Assembly (NCBI RefSeq): GCF_030499575.1
Contig: NZ_JASTLC010000001.1
Location: 6,410,001 to 6,474,000 of the forward strand
Direction: 5' to 3'
Source: Streptomyces sp. DG2A-72
GTDB taxonomy: Bacteria > Actinomycetota > Actinomycetes > Streptomycetales > Streptomycetaceae
Length of the DNA stretch: 64,000 bases
Numbering within the stretch: the first letter of the stretch is position 1; each line of letters opens with the position of its first letter. Shown piece after piece: positions 1 through 9,088 of this stretch. The notes beneath the pieces were generated by a model. The model had not been told where the DNA came from. It worked only from the letters and a program-made list of their open reading frames with translations, and searched no databases. The position numbers and the translations under genes are program-made.

Positions 1-1014
1 GGCGCCCAGAACTCCTACTACGCCAACGATCTGGTGCGCCAGATCACGGCGCGCGGCGAGCGCACCACCTGGAGCCTCGACGCGGCCGGCAGGCTCGCCT
101 CGTCCACGACCGAGAGTCAGGACGACAACGGGGCCTGGGCCACCACGGCAACGGTTCGCAACCATTACGGGGCTGACGGAGACAACCCCACGTGGATCAG
201 CGAAGGCGGCAGCAAGATCAGCCGAAACCTGTCGGACCTGACCGGGGGCCTGATCGCCACTACCGGCGGTACCGCTGGTGATGTGGTCCTCCAGCTCGCC
301 AATATCCACGGTGACATAGCCACCCAGATTCCCCTGGTGGACGCCACCACTCCCGTCGTCAACAGCTACGACGAGTACGGCAAGCTCCTTCCTGGAACAG
401 ACGTGGCCCGGTACGGCTGGCTCGGCGGGGAGCAGCGTTCGTCCGAGACCCCGAGCACGGTCACGCTCATGGGAGTTCGCCTCTACGACTCGGACACAGG
501 GCGATTTCTTTCCGTCGATCGCATAGTCGGAGGGAACGCCGGCTCCTACGACTACTGCTTCGCCGACCCGGTCAACTGCTATGACATCAGCGGAAACTAC
601 AGCATCAACGGCCTCATCCCGGAAGCCGCGATATGCGCCCTGTTCCTGCTGTGGTGTGCGGACATGGCTTATATCACTTACTGGGCCCTTGGTGAGGCGA
701 AGAAGAGATACTCGAACGGGGCGAAGCAGAATGCCTACCGTCACTGCATTTGGCAGGCGATGCTGACCTGGGCGGTCGGTTCCTACTTGGCCAAACAACT
801 CGGTAATGCCCACGAGAAGAATGCGGGAAGCTCTGCGGCGGCAAAGCGTGACTCCAAGGCCGACCAGTACAACAACAAGATCGGAAGAAACCGGGGAGGG
901 AAAATCACGGCCTGGACGTACGGGAAGGCAAAAGAGACTGCTTGTCGCTTCTGCAAGGAGGCGGTCAAGAAGCACAAGCTGAAATCCAACGCCGCAGGCA
1001 AGACATGGGTCTAG
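1..1014 (+). CDS. Rhs/RHS-repeat polymorphic toxin, C-terminal part (5' end outside window)
   Basis: The frame is open from base 1, so this is the C-terminal part of a larger protein. Residues in the first half carry the Rhs-associated core signature (YGWLGGEQRSS, GVRLYDSDTGRFLSVD, DPVNCYDISG). After it the sequence changes to a variable tip of about 140 residues with a hydrophobic stretch (AAICALFLLWCADMAYI), then NAYRHCIWQAMLT, GNAHEKN and DQYNNKIGRN. This NAxRH…W…AHE…NNxxGR pattern matches a toxin-tip family I associate with DUF6973; the assignment is from memory. Rhs proteins are known to deliver C-terminal toxins in contact-dependent competition. Base composition falls in the tip, as expected for an exchangeable module. 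No same-strand immunity gene follows. Confidence 0.8.
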   Translation, partial: GAQNSYYANDLVRQITARGERTTWSLDAAGRLASSTTESQDDNGAWATTATVRNHYGADGDNPTWISEGGSKISRNLSDLTGGLIATTGGTAGDVVLQLANIHGDIATQIPLVDATTPVVNSYDEYGKLLPGTDVARYGWLGGEQRSSETPSTVTLMGVRLYDSDTGRFLSVDRIVGGNAGSYDYCFADPVNCYDISGNYSINGLIPEAAICALFLLWCADMAYITYWALGEAKKRYSNGAKQNAYRHCIWQAMLTWAVGSYLAKQLGNAHEKNAGSSAAAKRDSKADQYNNKIGRNRGGKITAWTYGKAKETACRFCKEAVKKHKLKSNAAGKTWV

Positions 1015-1037
1015 CGTAGTGCCCGTGCGGGCTTGGG

Positions 1038-1077
1038 TTGAGCGGGGTGGCGCGGCGGTTCGCACCACCCCGCTCAA
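1038..1077. terminator. Rho-independent-type hairpin after the Rhs gene
   Basis: A perfect 13-bp inverted repeat (1038–1050 with 1065–1077, TTGAGCGGGGTGG arm) has a 14-base loop and lies 24 bases past the Rhs stop. It also lies before the 3' end of the converging gene, so it could serve both. Confidence 0.7.
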
Positions 1078-1116
1078 CACGGGATCAGAGGCACGCATCG
1101 CACCTGACACTCGCCG

Positions 1117-1578
1117 TCATGTCAGGGAAGGAGTCGCCGGCCCACTGGCCGTGTCCCCGGCCTCATCGGCGAAGGCCAGGACTCCGTGCATATGGCGCAG
1201 GGGGTGGGCATTCATCTTGCGATTCGCGAAGTCATCCAACAATGCGTATCCGGCGACCAGCACGACCTCATTTCCCTCATACGACTCCAAATTGATCACC
1301 GCAGCTTCGAGTGAAGCAATCTCTTCGGCAAGTAGAGGGATGCTGTGGATGCCCTGGATCGATGCGAGTCCGACCCGTGCGAAAAGTGACGGTATCAACG
1401 TGGAACCGCTGGCGTCGGCGATCGTTTCCTTGTCTGTATCGCTCAATTCGGAAATCCGAGCATGTGCATGCTCGAAAATCTCAACGAGAGTGATTGTTTC
1501 CCGAACTGTAATGGCAATCGCATCTTTAGTGGCTGGCGCCAAAGGGGGGTGATGCTTGTCACGGTTACGTCGGCGCAT
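1117..1578 (-). CDS. hypothetical protein, possible partner of the Rhs toxin
   Basis: A 153-aa protein beginning MRRRNRDKHHPPLAP, with a central mixed hydrophobic/acidic region (ITLVEIFEHAHARISELSD, LLAEEIASLEAAVINLESY, VVLVAGYALLDDFANRKM). GGGAG lies 8 bases before the ATG and supports this start. Codon use is less GC-extreme than in the core genes, like the Rhs tip. I do not recognise a family. An opposite-strand frame (1019–1552) also stays open, but its protein is Ser/Arg-rich and not protein-like. The gene converges on the Rhs toxin, which is unusual for an immunity gene, so that role is only a guess. Confidence 0.5.
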   Translation of the reverse strand: MRRRNRDKHHPPLAPATKDAIAITVRETITLVEIFEHAHARISELSDTDKETIADASGSTLIPSLFARVGLASIQGIHSIPLLAEEIASLEAAVINLESYEGNEVVLVAGYALLDDFANRKMNAHPLRHMHGVLAFADEAGDTASGPATPSLT

Positions 1579-1980
1579 TGCTATGCTCCCGGAAGAACCT
1601 GTGGCGGGGAAGTCAATGCCTCTTGATGCTCGGGCATTCCATTCCAGGGCTGATGACCCAGGGGGTCAAGTGGTGTCCCAAGTGTAGCGCAAGCGCTTTC
1701 TGTTTTTGAGCAGTCCTGATCGCATTTTTGTAAAGACTTGCATTCAGGCCGGCGACCCATACCTATACGGACTCGGGCCGCGACCGATAAGGCCGATCCG
1801 CCTCCACCTCCACGTCAAGCCGCACATCTGGGGTGCGTTCTCCGGATCCGGCGATGCGGTCGCCACTCACGCCGGCCTACGGCCAGGGAGTCTGCGTCTG
1901 ACCGACTGGCGTGCACACGCACTAGTGTGTTGCGGCAGAACGGCCCTGTGACGCATGGGACTTGGAAGGGTTGACAGAGG
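1579..1980. other. intergenic region, no gene seen
   Basis: About 400 bases between divergent genes. It holds a short inverted repeat AGCGC-AA-GCGCT (1685–1696) in a relatively AT-rich stretch, and presumably the promoters of both neighbours. Short frames here are not convincing. Confidence 0.4.
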
Positions 1981-4182
1981 ATGCCGCTGAGCACCGACGA
2001 GCCGGAGTCCATCGGCGCGATAGGCGGCTACACGCTCGTCCGACGCCTCGGCAGCGGCGGCATGGGGGTCGTCCACCTCGCCCGCTCCGCCTCCGGCCGC
2101 CATGTCGCCGTCAAGGTCGTACACGCGCAATACGCGCAGGACGAGGAGTTCCGCACCCGTTTCCGCCAGGAGATCGCCGCGGCACGGCGAGTCAGCGGAG
2201 CGTTCACCGCCCCCGTCGTGGACGCGGACCCGGACGCCGAACTGCCGTGGATGGCGACGCTGTACGTGCCGGGCCGCACCCTCGATGACATCGTTGCCGA
2301 GCAGGGCCCACTCGGCGGACCCGGACTGCGCACGCTGGCCCTGGGGCTGGTGGAGGCGCTGCGGGACATCCACCAGGCCGGTGTCGTGCACCGGGACCTG
2401 AAGCCGAGCAACGTGCTGATGGCCGACGACGGCCCGCGCGTCATCGACTTCGGCATCTCGCGGGCGGCCGACAACGAGGCCCTCACCGTGACCGGACGAC
2501 TCATCGGCACCCCGCCCTTCATGTCCCCGGAGCAGTTCGCCTCGCCCAGGGACGTCACCGCCGCCTCGGACGTCTTCTCGCTGGGCTCGCTCCTGGTGTA
2601 CGCCGCCACCGGCAACCGCCCCTTCGACGGCGGCAGCCCGTACATGACGGGCTATCAGGTGGTGCACGAGCAGCCGGCCTTGAGCGGCGTCGCCGAGCCG
2701 CTGCTGGGCATCGTCGTGCGCTGCCTGGCCAAGGACCCGGCCGACAGGCCTCAACTGGCCGAACTGCACCGGCTGTTCAGATCCCTGCCGGACCTGGCCG
2801 ACGCCCCGGCGGTGAGCGGCCCGCCGGCCGCGCCGGGACACCGAAGGCGCTCCCGGGGTGCCGACGACTCCACCGCCGCCGGGCGCTGGGGCCGCGGACG
2901 CCGGCCGCGGCGGCTGGTTCTCCTCGGCGCGGCTCTGGCCGTCACCGGGGTGTCCGTGTCGGCGTACCACCTCATGTCCAGCGCTCGGACCACCGAGGCC
3001 GGTCCTGGGGCGAGCGCCTCCGCGCCCTCGGCCCCGGCACTCCCCACCGGCTGGCGGCCCTGGCAGACGAATCTCACCCGAGCCGTACGGGATGACCCGC
3101 TGAGCGTCAACGTGGACAGTGTGGAAGCCGGCTGTGTGTCCGCCGGATCCGCCCTGTACTGCGCGGGCACCGGCTTCACGGTGGCCCGTCTCGACGCCGC
3201 ATCGGGCCGTGTCGCGTGGCGGTACGGCAACAGCGCCCAGGCGGCCGAGCGGCCCCTGGGCGTGCGGGACGGGATCGTGTACACGTACGAGCGACCGGAC
3301 GAGGTGAACGCGGACCAGCGGGTGATCGCCCTCGACGCCGACACGGGCAAACGCGTCTGGACCCGGGACGTCGACGCGAGTCACCGCGTCGCCCTGTTCG
3401 ACGGCGGCGTCCTGACGGTGTCGGACACCGCGAACGCGTTCGTCGCCCTCGACCTCACGTCGGGCCGGGAACTGTGGCGCCTTCCGGCCAAGTCGTCGGC
3501 GGGCAGCCTCTGTTCCCCGGTGGTCCTGGGCGACGCACCCTACGGCCTGTGCGCCGACGCGAACGAACCCGGCAAGGGCCCGGTCGGCTTGTTGCGCCTC
3601 GCCCCGGACGCCGGAACGGCTCGTGAACTCGACCCGGTGCCTGTGGGCGCGACGCCGCTCGGCACCCTCGGTGGGTGGCCGCTGTTCGTGTTGCCGAAGA
3701 GCATCACCGAATACGAGTCGGACGACGGCCGGGACGAGTCGTACACCACCCTGCTGCGGGTGAACCCGGTCACCGGCACCGCCACCAGGGTCTTCCTGGA
3801 AGGCGCCCCACGCGGCACGCCCACTGTGATCGACGGGACCGTGTACTTCGTCCGCCCCGACGGGACGGTCACCGCGGTCAAGGCGTCCAACGGCGCCCGG
3901 CTGTGGCAGCGGGACGCACAGATCGAGAACCTGTCGGCTCCGGTGCGCTCGCCGGCGTACGGCACCGTCTACTTCGCCAACCGCTACGGCCGCCTCCTCG
4001 CCCTGGACCAGGACACCGGGGCCGTCCGCTGGACCACGGCCAAGCTGGATGATCCGGGCACTTCGGCCGAGAACACGATCCCGAGCGTGCTGCTGGTGAA
4101 GGACGCGATCGTGGCCGTGGCGGGGGAGACGGCGTTCTCGGTGAACCCGGTCCGGGAGACGGCGGGCGAGACGGTGAACTGA
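1981..4182 (+). CDS. Ser/Thr protein kinase with PQQ-type beta-propeller sensor domain
   Basis: A 733-aa PknB-like (Hanks-type) membrane kinase. Residues about 17–275 form the kinase domain: glycine loop GSGGMG (24–29), ATP lysine in VAVKVV (K45), catalytic loop HRDLKPSN, and DFGIS metal motif. A Pro/Ala/Arg linker is followed by one membrane helix (RLVLLGAALAVTGVSVSAY, about 307–327). The outer part (about 345–730) has repeated DxxTGxxxW blades (DAASGRVAWRYG, DADTGKRVWTRD, DLTSGRELWRLP, DQDTGAVRWTT), a PQQ/quinoprotein-like propeller. An in-frame stop six bases upstream forces the ATG at 1981. AGAGG abuts that ATG, so a leaderless or weakly led start is possible. It probably senses an extracellular signal; ligand and targets cannot be read here. 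Confidence 0.9.
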   Translation: MPLSTDEPESIGAIGGYTLVRRLGSGGMGVVHLARSASGRHVAVKVVHAQYAQDEEFRTRFRQEIAAARRVSGAFTAPVVDADPDAELPWMATLYVPGRTLDDIVAEQGPLGGPGLRTLALGLVEALRDIHQAGVVHRDLKPSNVLMADDGPRVIDFGISRAADNEALTVTGRLIGTPPFMSPEQFASPRDVTAASDVFSLGSLLVYAATGNRPFDGGSPYMTGYQVVHEQPALSGVAEPLLGIVVRCLAKDPADRPQLAELHRLFRSLPDLADAPAVSGPPAAPGHRRRSRGADDSTAAGRWGRGRRPRRLVLLGAALAVTGVSVSAYHLMSSARTTEAGPGASASAPSAPALPTGWRPWQTNLTRAVRDDPLSVNVDSVEAGCVSAGSALYCAGTGFTVARLDAASGRVAWRYGNSAQAAERPLGVRDGIVYTYERPDEVNADQRVIALDADTGKRVWTRDVDASHRVALFDGGVLTVSDTANAFVALDLTSGRELWRLPAKSSAGSLCSPVVLGDAPYGLCADANEPGKGPVGLLRLAPDAGTARELDPVPVGATPLGTLGGWPLFVLPKSITEYESDDGRDESYTTLLRVNPVTGTATRVFLEGAPRGTPTVIDGTVYFVRPDGTVTAVKASNGARLWQRDAQIENLSAPVRSPAYGTVYFANRYGRLLALDQDTGAVRWTTAKLDDPGTSAENTIPSVLLVKDAIVAVAGETAFSVNPVRETAGETVN

Positions 4183-4259
4183 CGGCGGCATCGCCCCCGC
4201 GGAGGTCTCGGCCAATGCGAGACACCACTCGTCGGCCTCGGGAGGAGACGACGCGGAGA

Positions 4260-4320
4260 CGGCCGGGGCCGCCACCCCCCACAGGAGAGGCCCCGGCCGT
4301 CGCGCGGCACGGGCCGCGCG
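4260..4320. terminator. tandem GC-rich hairpins after the kinase
   Basis: A perfect 11-bp stem (4260–4270 with 4289–4299, CGGCCGGGGCC arm) is followed directly by a second 8-bp stem (4301–4308 with 4313–4320). The rest of the 339-base gap (4183–4521) holds no gene and presumably carries the promoter of the sigma-factor operon. Confidence 0.7.
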
Positions 4321-4521
4321 GCGGCCCGTATCTCCTACAGCGTCATGAGTGCGGTTTCTGTCACACCTCGCGCCGTCCCGCGGTGGTTGCATCTTGTGCG
4401 GACATGGACGAGCAGCGGTTTCAGGTCGTAACGTGCCTTTCGCGCCGGACGGGGAAGGTGACTGATCACGGTGAGCGGCGGCTGAGAAGCCGCGGCCGGG
4501 CTACTGACCATCTACCGAGGA

Positions 4522-5202
4522 ATGCGGGTGCTGGGGGACGACGCGGAGCTGACGGCCGCGGTGCTTGCGGCACAGGACGGGGACGAGACCGCGTTCCGGA
4601 CTGTGTACCGCGCGGTGCACCCGCGGCTCCTCGGGTACGTCCGGACGCTCGTCGGTGAGTACGACGCCGAGGACGTCGCCTCCGAGGCCTGGCTGCAGAT
4701 AGCCCGTGACCTGGAGCGGTTCAGCGGGGACGCGGACCGCTTCCGCGGCTGGGCCGCCCGGATCGCCCGCAACCGCGCGCTGGACCACATACGGATGCGC
4801 GGCCGGCGCCCGGCGATCGGCGGCGACGAGACCGAGCTGACCGGGAAGGCCGCCGAGTCCGACACGGCCGGGGAGGCGATCGAGGCGCTGGCCACGGACA
4901 GCACACTCTCGCTCATCGCCCGGCTGCCGCAGGACCAGGCCGAGGCCGTCGTCCTGCGCGTGGTGGTGGGCCTCGACGCCAAGACCGCCGCGGAGACCCT
5001 CGGCAAGCGCCCGGGGGCGGTGCGTACGGCCGCGCACCGGGGCCTGAAGCGGCTCGCCGAACTGCTCGGCACCCCTCCGGAGACGGATCCGGAATCGATC
5101 GGCGGGCTCGACGCGCTGCCGCCGCAGAGAGAACCGCACGACCGTGCGGTGACGTCCGCGAGTGTGACGCATACGCGTGCGCGGACGCAGAAGGACATGT
5201 GA
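4522..5202 (+). CDS. ECF-family RNA polymerase sigma factor
   Basis: A 226-aa sigma-70 family protein of ECF type. Region 2 is at about residues 20–90 (FRTVYRAVHPRLLGYVRTLVG, DAEDVASEAWLQIARDL, FRGWAARIARNRALDHIR). Region 4 is at about 130–190 (LIARLPQDQAEAVVLRVV, LGKRPGAVRTAAHRGLKRL, the helix-turn-helix). A polar C-terminal tail of about 35 residues has no domain I know. Its TGA overlaps the start of the next gene, a membrane protein, so they are co-transcribed. That partner may act as a regulator or anti-sigma factor, but no zinc-binding HxxxCxxC motif is visible. The ATG at 4522 gives the usual N-terminus. Confidence 0.9.
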   Translation: MRVLGDDAELTAAVLAAQDGDETAFRTVYRAVHPRLLGYVRTLVGEYDAEDVASEAWLQIARDLERFSGDADRFRGWAARIARNRALDHIRMRGRRPAIGGDETELTGKAAESDTAGEAIEALATDSTLSLIARLPQDQAEAVVLRVVVGLDAKTAAETLGKRPGAVRTAAHRGLKRLAELLGTPPETDPESIGGLDALPPQREPHDRAVTSASVTHTRARTQKDM

Positions 5203-6269
5203 TGGCCGACGAGCAGTACAGATGGCTGGACCGCGAAACGGCGGAACTCCTCCTGCGCGGTGAGTCACTGGAAGTTGTCGACCCCGCCGACCACGACCGG
5301 GCCGCCCGGCTCGCCGAAACCCTGGGTGCGCTGTCCGCCGTACCCCCACAGGCCGACGACGCCGAACTCCCCGGTGAGGCCGCCGCGCTGGCCGCGTTCC
5401 GCAAGGTGCGCGCCGAGAAGGGCGAGCCGGCGGTCGTCTTCGGCGGTGCCCGGCACGGGGCCGCCGACGCGGGTCTGGTCCGGATCGGCGCCCCCGCCCG
5501 CGCCGACCGGCGCCCCCGCTGGGCCCGCCCGTTGCGCCTGGGCCTGGCCGCCTCGGTGGCCGCCGTCATGGTCGGCGGCGTCGCCGCCGCGGCCGGAACC
5601 GGGCTCCTGCCCACCCCGTTCGGCGGTGACGAACCAGTGGTGCCCGGCGCCTCGGTCTCGGCCGCCGCGAGCCCCGACCGCCCCCTGGCGTCGACCCCGC
5701 CGAGAGACACCCCGGACGGCGGAACCGGAACCCCCGAGCCGAGCGGCTCCCCGAGCGGCCCCGCCGCCGGCGCACCCCCGCAGAAGCAGAACACCCAGCC
5801 CGGCGGCGAGGCTCCCAAGGAGACCCCCGGCACCGAGCGCCACGGGGACGGCTTCCGCAACTGGTGGGGCTCCGTCACCGACGCCTGCCGCGACGTGCGC
5901 GCCGGCAAGGAACTGCACCCCGACCGCCGACGCGCGCTGGAGGGCATGGCGGGCGGCTCCGGGCGCGTGACGAAGTACTGCGAGGCCGTCCTGAACACGG
6001 CCGACGGCGACGATGAGGCGGGCGACTCCGACGACCGCTCCGGCGGGCACAGGGGCGACCAGAGGGACAACGACGAGCAGGACCGAAGCAGTGACGAGGA
6101 CGACGACGGTGGCATAGCGCCCGGCGACACCGGGGACGACAACTCGATGCTGCCGAAGCGTGCGACGACGACCTCCCCGGAGGCGGAACCGACGCCGTCC
6201 TCGCCCGCGCCGACGCCGAGCCCGTCGTACAGCGCCCTGAGCTCCCCCGCGCCTGATTCAAGCCTTTGA
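5202..6269 (+). CDS. single-pass membrane protein co-transcribed with the ECF sigma factor
   Basis: The N-terminal part (about 100 residues, MADEQYRWLDRETAELLLRG) is predicted cytoplasmic, followed by a membrane helix (LRLGLAASVAAVMVGGVAA). The outside part is long and disordered, rich in Pro/Thr/Ser/Gly. It contains one conserved-looking block (FRNWWGSVTDACRDVRAGK, RVTKYCEAVLN) with two Cys that could pair, and an acidic tail. GTG at 5199 and ATG at 5202 are both possible; GAAGGA (5189–5194) sits 7 bases from the ATG, so I chose 5202, giving a one-base overlap with the sigma gene. The layout suggests an anti-sigma-like or signal-transmitting membrane protein; that is inferred from position only. 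Confidence 0.8.
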   Translation: MADEQYRWLDRETAELLLRGESLEVVDPADHDRAARLAETLGALSAVPPQADDAELPGEAAALAAFRKVRAEKGEPAVVFGGARHGAADAGLVRIGAPARADRRPRWARPLRLGLAASVAAVMVGGVAAAAGTGLLPTPFGGDEPVVPGASVSAAASPDRPLASTPPRDTPDGGTGTPEPSGSPSGPAAGAPPQKQNTQPGGEAPKETPGTERHGDGFRNWWGSVTDACRDVRAGKELHPDRRRALEGMAGGSGRVTKYCEAVLNTADGDDEAGDSDDRSGGHRGDQRDNDEQDRSSDEDDDGGIAPGDTGDDNSMLPKRATTTSPEAEPTPSSPAPTPSPSYSALSSPAPDSSL

Positions 6270-6410
6270 CCTGCGGCTTTGCCTGTTCTAGGGCTTTTCT
6301 CGCGGTGAGTGTGACACTTTCGGCCGCCCTGGCGCAGTAATGAATGAGCCGACTGGTCATCGGCCGTCGCACAGAGCCGGGGTTCCCCCCGTACCTACGG
6401 CTCGTGCACC

Positions 6411-6449
6411 GGCGCGGGCGGGACACGTTCCCCCGGTCCCGCCCGCGCC
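6411..6449. terminator. strong hairpin between converging genes
   Basis: A perfect 13-bp stem (6411–6423 with 6437–6449, GGCGCGGGCGGGA arm) and 13-base loop. It can end both the sigma-factor operon and the converging L,D-transpeptidase gene, whose stop is 14 bases away. Confidence 0.75.
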
Positions 6450-6462
6450 CCCACACCGCTTC

Positions 6463-7296
6463 TCACCAGTGGACGACGACCTTGTCGCCGTTCCTCACCT
6501 GCGCGAACAGACGCGCGATCGCCGCCTCGTCCCGTACGTTGACGCAGCCGTGCGAGGCACCGGCGTATCCGGTGGCCGCGAAGTCCGACGAGTAGTGCAC
6601 CGCCTGGCCGCCGCTGAAGAACATCGCGTACGGCATCGGCGAGTCATAGAGCGTCGACACGTGATGCCGCGACTTCCAGTAGACGCTGAACACACCTTCC
6701 CGGGTGGGCGTGTACTGCGAGCCGAACCGCACCGGCACCGTCAGGACGGTCCGCCCGTCGATCATCCAGCGCAGCGTCCGGCTCGTCTTGCTGATGCAGA
6801 GCACCCGGCCGGTCATGCAGCGCGTGTCGGGCGCGTCGGCCGGCTGGCCGCCCATCAGATACAGGTCCCACTGGCCCGGCTCCCGCGTCATGGTCAGCAG
6901 CCGCTGCCAGGTGACGGCGTCGGTCTCCCCGGTCTTCGGCAGCCCGCGCTTGCCCTGAAACCCCTTCACCGCCTGCTCGGTCAGGTCGTCGTACGTCCCC
7001 GTCGGCCCGTCGAACAGCCAGGCGACCTGCCGCAGCCGGGCCTGCAGCTCACGCACGTCCCGCCCGGTGTCGCCGGGCTTCCACAGGACCTTGGGAGGGG
7101 TGGGGGACGGAGTGGGCGGCTTGGCGCTGGGGGTGGAGCCGGGCTTGTCGTCGGCCGCCGGCGTGCGGGAGAGCTCTATGCGCACGGGCGGCGGCTGTCC
7201 GCCCTCCGAGCCCGCGGCCTGCACCGTGCACCCGGTGAGCACGCACACTCCGGCGAGCGCGCCTGCCCACGATCTCTCCATGCCCCTGTTACGCAT
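6463..7296 (-). CDS. L,D-transpeptidase lipoprotein with peptidoglycan-binding domain
   Basis: A 277-aa lipoprotein of the YkuD family, which makes 3-3 cross-links in peptidoglycan. The signal peptide ends in a lipobox, LTGC (C23). A Pro/Ser/Lys linker precedes a PG_binding_1 domain (about 85–150; GDTGRDVRELQARLRQ, TEQAVKGFQGKRGLPKTG). The YkuD domain ends in the active-site motif SHGCVNV with catalytic Cys at about 251. The open frame extends to 7617 with non-coding-looking sequence. I chose the ATG at 7296 because AGGGG lies 5 bases before it and it starts directly at the signal peptide; a second ATG at 7281 is possible. It acts outside the membrane. Confidence 0.92.
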   Translation of the reverse strand: MRNRGMERSWAGALAGVCVLTGCTVQAAGSEGGQPPPVRIELSRTPAADDKPGSTPSAKPPTPSPTPPKVLWKPGDTGRDVRELQARLRQVAWLFDGPTGTYDDLTEQAVKGFQGKRGLPKTGETDAVTWQRLLTMTREPGQWDLYLMGGQPADAPDTRCMTGRVLCISKTSRTLRWMIDGRTVLTVPVRFGSQYTPTREGVFSVYWKSRHHVSTLYDSPMPYAMFFSGGQAVHYSSDFAATGYAGASHGCVNVRDEAAIARLFAQVRNGDKVVVHW

Positions 7297-7417
7297 CCAG
7301 GCCCCTGTCGTCTCACTGTCCGAGCCGTAGGTCACCTGAGATGTTCCCCGCGGGTGACGGGTTGCGAACTTGGCGGCATGGTGGTGACCGGGGCCGAGCA
7401 ACGCGGGAGGCACACGC

Positions 7418-8998
7418 ATGACGCGCGAGTCGGAGTCCGGACTGCCCATCGAGCCGGTGTACGGGCCGTCGGCGCTCGACGGCTGGGACCCGGCGCGGCA
7501 GCTGGGCGAGCCGGGGTCGTACCCCTTCACCCGGGGCGTGTACCCGTCCATGTACACGGGCCGCCCGTGGACCATGCGCCAGTACGCCGGTTTCGGCACG
7601 GCGGCCGAGTCCAACACCCGCTACCGGGACCTGATCGCGCACGGCACGACCGGCCTCTCGGTCGCCTTCGACCTGCCCACCCAGATGGGCCACGACTCCG
7701 ATGCTCCGATCGCGCACGGCGAGGTCGGCAAGGTGGGCGTGGCGATCGACTCGGCCGACGACATGCGGGTGCTGTTCGGCGGGATCCCGCTGGACCAGGT
7801 CTCCACGTCCATGACGATCAACGCGCCCGCGGCACTGCTGCTGCTCCTGTACCAGCTGGTGGCGGAGGAGCAGGGGGTGAGCGCCGACCGGCTCACCGGC
7901 ACCATCCAGAACGACGTACTGAAGGAGTACATCGCGCGCGGGACGTACATCTTCCCGCCGAAGCCCTCCCTGCGGCTGACCGCGGACATCTTCAAGTACT
8001 GCCGCGCCGAGATCCCCAAGTGGAACACCATCTCGATCTCCGGCTACCACATGGCGGAAGCGGGCGCCTCGCCCGCGCAGGAGATCGCTTTCACCCTGGC
8101 GGACGGTATCGAGTACGTCCGTACGGCGGTAGCGGCCGGCATGGACGTCGAAGACTTCGCCCCCCGTCTGTCCTTCTTCTTCGTGGCGCGTACGACGATC
8201 CTGGAGGAGGTCGCCAAGTTCCGGGCGGCGCGCAGGATCTGGGCGCGGGTCATGCGGGAGGAGTTCGGCGCGCGGAACCCGAAGTCGCTGATGCTGCGCT
8301 TCCACACCCAGACGGCGGGCGTGCAGCTCACCGCCCAGCAGCCCGAGGTGAACCTGGTCCGCGTCGCCGTCCAGGCCCTGTCCGCGGTACTCGGCGGCAC
8401 CCAGTCCCTGCACACCAACTCCTTCGACGAGGCGATCGCGCTGCCCACGGACAAGAGCGCGCGGCTGGCCCTTCGTACCCAGCAGGTGCTGGCCTACGAG
8501 ACGGACGTGACGGCGACGGTGGACCCCTTCGCCGGCTCCTACGTCATCGAGTCGATGACCGACGACGTGGAGGCGGCGGCGGTCGAGCTGATGACGAAGG
8601 TCGAGGACCTCGGCGGCGCGGTGGCGGCGATCGAGCGGGGCTTCCAGAAGGGCGAGATCGAGCGCAACGCGTATCGGATCGCCCAGGAGACGGACGCGGG
8701 TGAGCGGGTCGTGGTCGGCGTGAACCGCTTCCGGCTCGACGAGGAGGAGCCGTACGAGCCGCTGCGGGTGGATCCGGCGATCGAGCGCCAGCAGGTGGAA
8801 CGGCTGGCGAAGCTGCGGGCGGAGCGGGATCAGCGGGCGGTGGACTCGGCCCTGGCAGCCCTGAAGAGGGCCGCCGAGGGCGAGGACAACGTGCTGTATC
8901 CGATGAAGGAGGCGCTGCGGGCTCGGGGGACGGTGGGGGAGGTTTGTGGGGCGTTGCGGGGGGTTTGGGGGGCTTATGCGCCGTCGGATGTGTTCTGA
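7418..8998 (+). CDS. methylmalonyl-CoA-mutase-family large subunit without cobalamin domain
   Basis: A 526-aa acyl-CoA mutase (beta/alpha)8 barrel subunit, ending where the B12-binding domain would start in full-length mutases. Aligned by motif to the Propionibacterium enzyme, the substrate residues are Y56 (RQYAGF, Tyr89), Q164 (GTIQND, Gln197), R174 (YIARGTYIF, Arg207) and H211 (SGYHMAEAG, His244), with identical spacings. Tyr plus Arg is the methylmalonyl pattern; isobutyryl-CoA mutase IcmA has Phe plus Gln. GGGAGG lies 7 bases before the ATG. No small cobalamin subunit or MeaB chaperone lies nearby, so the B12 partner must be encoded elsewhere. Substrate is inferred and could differ. Confidence 0.9.
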   Translation: MTRESESGLPIEPVYGPSALDGWDPARQLGEPGSYPFTRGVYPSMYTGRPWTMRQYAGFGTAAESNTRYRDLIAHGTTGLSVAFDLPTQMGHDSDAPIAHGEVGKVGVAIDSADDMRVLFGGIPLDQVSTSMTINAPAALLLLLYQLVAEEQGVSADRLTGTIQNDVLKEYIARGTYIFPPKPSLRLTADIFKYCRAEIPKWNTISISGYHMAEAGASPAQEIAFTLADGIEYVRTAVAAGMDVEDFAPRLSFFFVARTTILEEVAKFRAARRIWARVMREEFGARNPKSLMLRFHTQTAGVQLTAQQPEVNLVRVAVQALSAVLGGTQSLHTNSFDEAIALPTDKSARLALRTQQVLAYETDVTATVDPFAGSYVIESMTDDVEAAAVELMTKVEDLGGAVAAIERGFQKGEIERNAYRIAQETDAGERVVVGVNRFRLDEEEPYEPLRVDPAIERQQVERLAKLRAERDQRAVDSALAALKRAAEGEDNVLYPMKEALRARGTVGEVCGALRGVWGAYAPSDVF

Positions 8999-9088
8999 GC
9001 TGGGCGGTTCCCTCGAATGAGTGATCGGGGGCGGAAACTGCACGTCCCCGGTTAATCTCGTGGAGGGTGTTCCCGAAAGGAGGGTGCC

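Noticed and set aside
1019..1552. A 177-aa plus-strand gene after Rhs as immunity protein
   Set aside because: Its sequence is Ser/Ala/Arg-rich without structure, whereas the opposite frame has a ribosome site and a protein-like pattern.
1867..4392. An 841-aa open frame on the minus strand
   Set aside because: It lies opposite the kinase, is rich in Arg/Gly/His and has no recognisable domain; it follows from the high third-position GC of the real gene.
6463..7617. A 384-aa version of the L,D-transpeptidase
   Set aside because: The added N-terminal part is antisense of the mutase start and would bury the signal peptide.
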